Virus record (IMG/VR): IMGVR_UViG_3300012920_000375
Location: 1-20,120 of that record
Source of the DNA: a virus
DNA: 20,120 nucleotides
Strand: one strand, 5' to 3'
The position numbers and the translations under genes were made by a program. This document shows positions 19,872 through 20,120 of the stretch, one piece after another. Position 1 is the first letter of the stretch, and each line of letters starts with the position of its first letter. The notes under the pieces are model-generated. The model was not told the origin of the DNA. It worked only from the letters and a program-made list of their open reading frames with translations, and made no database searches.

Positions 19872-20120
19872 ATGGCCGAAAAAAAAGTTTACACCGAAGC
19901 ACAATTTAAGAGTCTTACAGGTGATCTTAAAAAACTTCGAGCAGAGTTAGCAAAACTAAAGAAAACTAGTCCTAGCAGGCCTCCAGTAATGAAGAAAGCC
20001 AAGGGTGGAATGATTAAGAAAGCCAAGGGTGGAATGATTAAGAAAGCCAAGGGTGGAATGATTAAGAAAGCCAAGGGTGGAATGATTAAGAAAGCCAAGG
20101 GTGGAATGATTAAGAAAGCC
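19872..20120 (+). CDS. Lysine-rich protein with KKAKGGMI repeats, partial
   Basis: The ATG at 19872 has AAAGGAG eight bases upstream. The first 33 residues contain a coiled-coil-like helix (EAQFKSLTGDLKKLRAELAKLKK), then a short SPSRPP linker, then tandem KKAKGGMI units that continue past the window end. The 83 visible codons are all open. Short Lys/Gly/Met repeats like this occur in marine phage proteins of unknown role, often near the tail or capsid genes. Confidence 0.65.
   Translation, partial: MAEKKVYTEAQFKSLTGDLKKLRAELAKLKKTSPSRPPVMKKAKGGMIKKAKGGMIKKAKGGMIKKAKGGMIKKAKGGMIKKA
19989..20120. repeat. 24-bp tandem repeat inside the last gene
   Basis: A 21-bp first unit (19989-20009, lacking one ATT codon) is followed by four identical 24-bp units (20010-20105) and 15 bases of a fifth at the window end. 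Each unit is eight codons, so changes in copy number keep the frame. The units visible are identical at the DNA level, which points to recent expansion or ongoing homogenisation. Confidence 0.95.

Noticed and set aside
19889-20098. Minus-strand frame with hydrophobic repeats (LAFLIIPP)
   Set aside because: It is only the reverse reading of the 24-bp KKAKGGMI repeat.
1-20120. Integrase, attachment sites or insertion sequences
   Set aside because: No recombinase or transposase motif and no bordering inverted repeats with target duplications were seen. The 27-bp repeat at 19648-19862 is a gene-bracketing direct repeat, not an IS end.

Overview
The window is a stretch of a tailed double-stranded DNA bacteriophage genome (or a prophage), most likely from an uncultured marine phage. 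It carries terminase small and large subunits, a P22-like portal, scaffold, HK97-fold major capsid protein, holin-type membrane proteins and a GroES-like co-chaperonin. It also carries several small protein types that I recognise as typical of marine phages. Base composition is moderate, genes are tightly packed, and most junctions are 1-4 base stop/start overlaps. No host gene, integrase, tRNA or rRNA was seen. The host cannot be fixed from the sequence.

Region 1 (1-5480) is a patchwork of small transcription units on both strands. On the minus strand lie two unknown genes (1-193, 204-896), a GP88-family gene (2251-2964) and a three-gene operon of tiny acidic proteins (3155-3805). On the plus strand lie the small terminase gene with an overlapping PD-(D/E)XK nuclease (1239-2157), and four unknown small genes (4090-5318) ending in a strong UUCG terminator. 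The three minus-strand units share a promoter design: an A-tract, a -35 box, a 15-bp inverted repeat ATGAT-N5-ATCAT and a -10 box. A partly related element lies upstream of the plus-strand unit. Two of the promoters are also preceded by a striking pair of tracts: tandem TCGGG-rich repeats, then CCCG/CCCA microsatellites.

Region 2 (5484-17560) is one long plus-strand late operon. It begins with a HlyC-like lysine acyltransferase, coupled to an unknown acidic/proline-rich protein. The large terminase, a small basic protein and the portal follow. Next comes a membrane/lysis group: a coiled-coil membrane protein, a small hydrophobic protein, an EF-hand membrane protein, a 3TM-type holin and a second protein with an EF-hand-like loop. 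After that come conserved unknowns, a GroES-like co-chaperonin, the scaffold, two small structural proteins and the major capsid protein. Two nearly identical terminators close the operon.

Region 3 (17700-20120) starts with a structured leader and two beta-rich structural proteins. It then becomes a dense run of very small, lysine-rich, often cysteine-bearing genes, several too short for routine gene calling: DUF6321-like, DUF5872-like and others. An XhlA-like membrane protein lies among them. The run includes a 51-codon gene bracketed by a 27-bp direct repeat, and ends in a gene with 24-bp tandem repeats that leaves the window.

Functions given are from recognition of protein families by eye. 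No database search was run.
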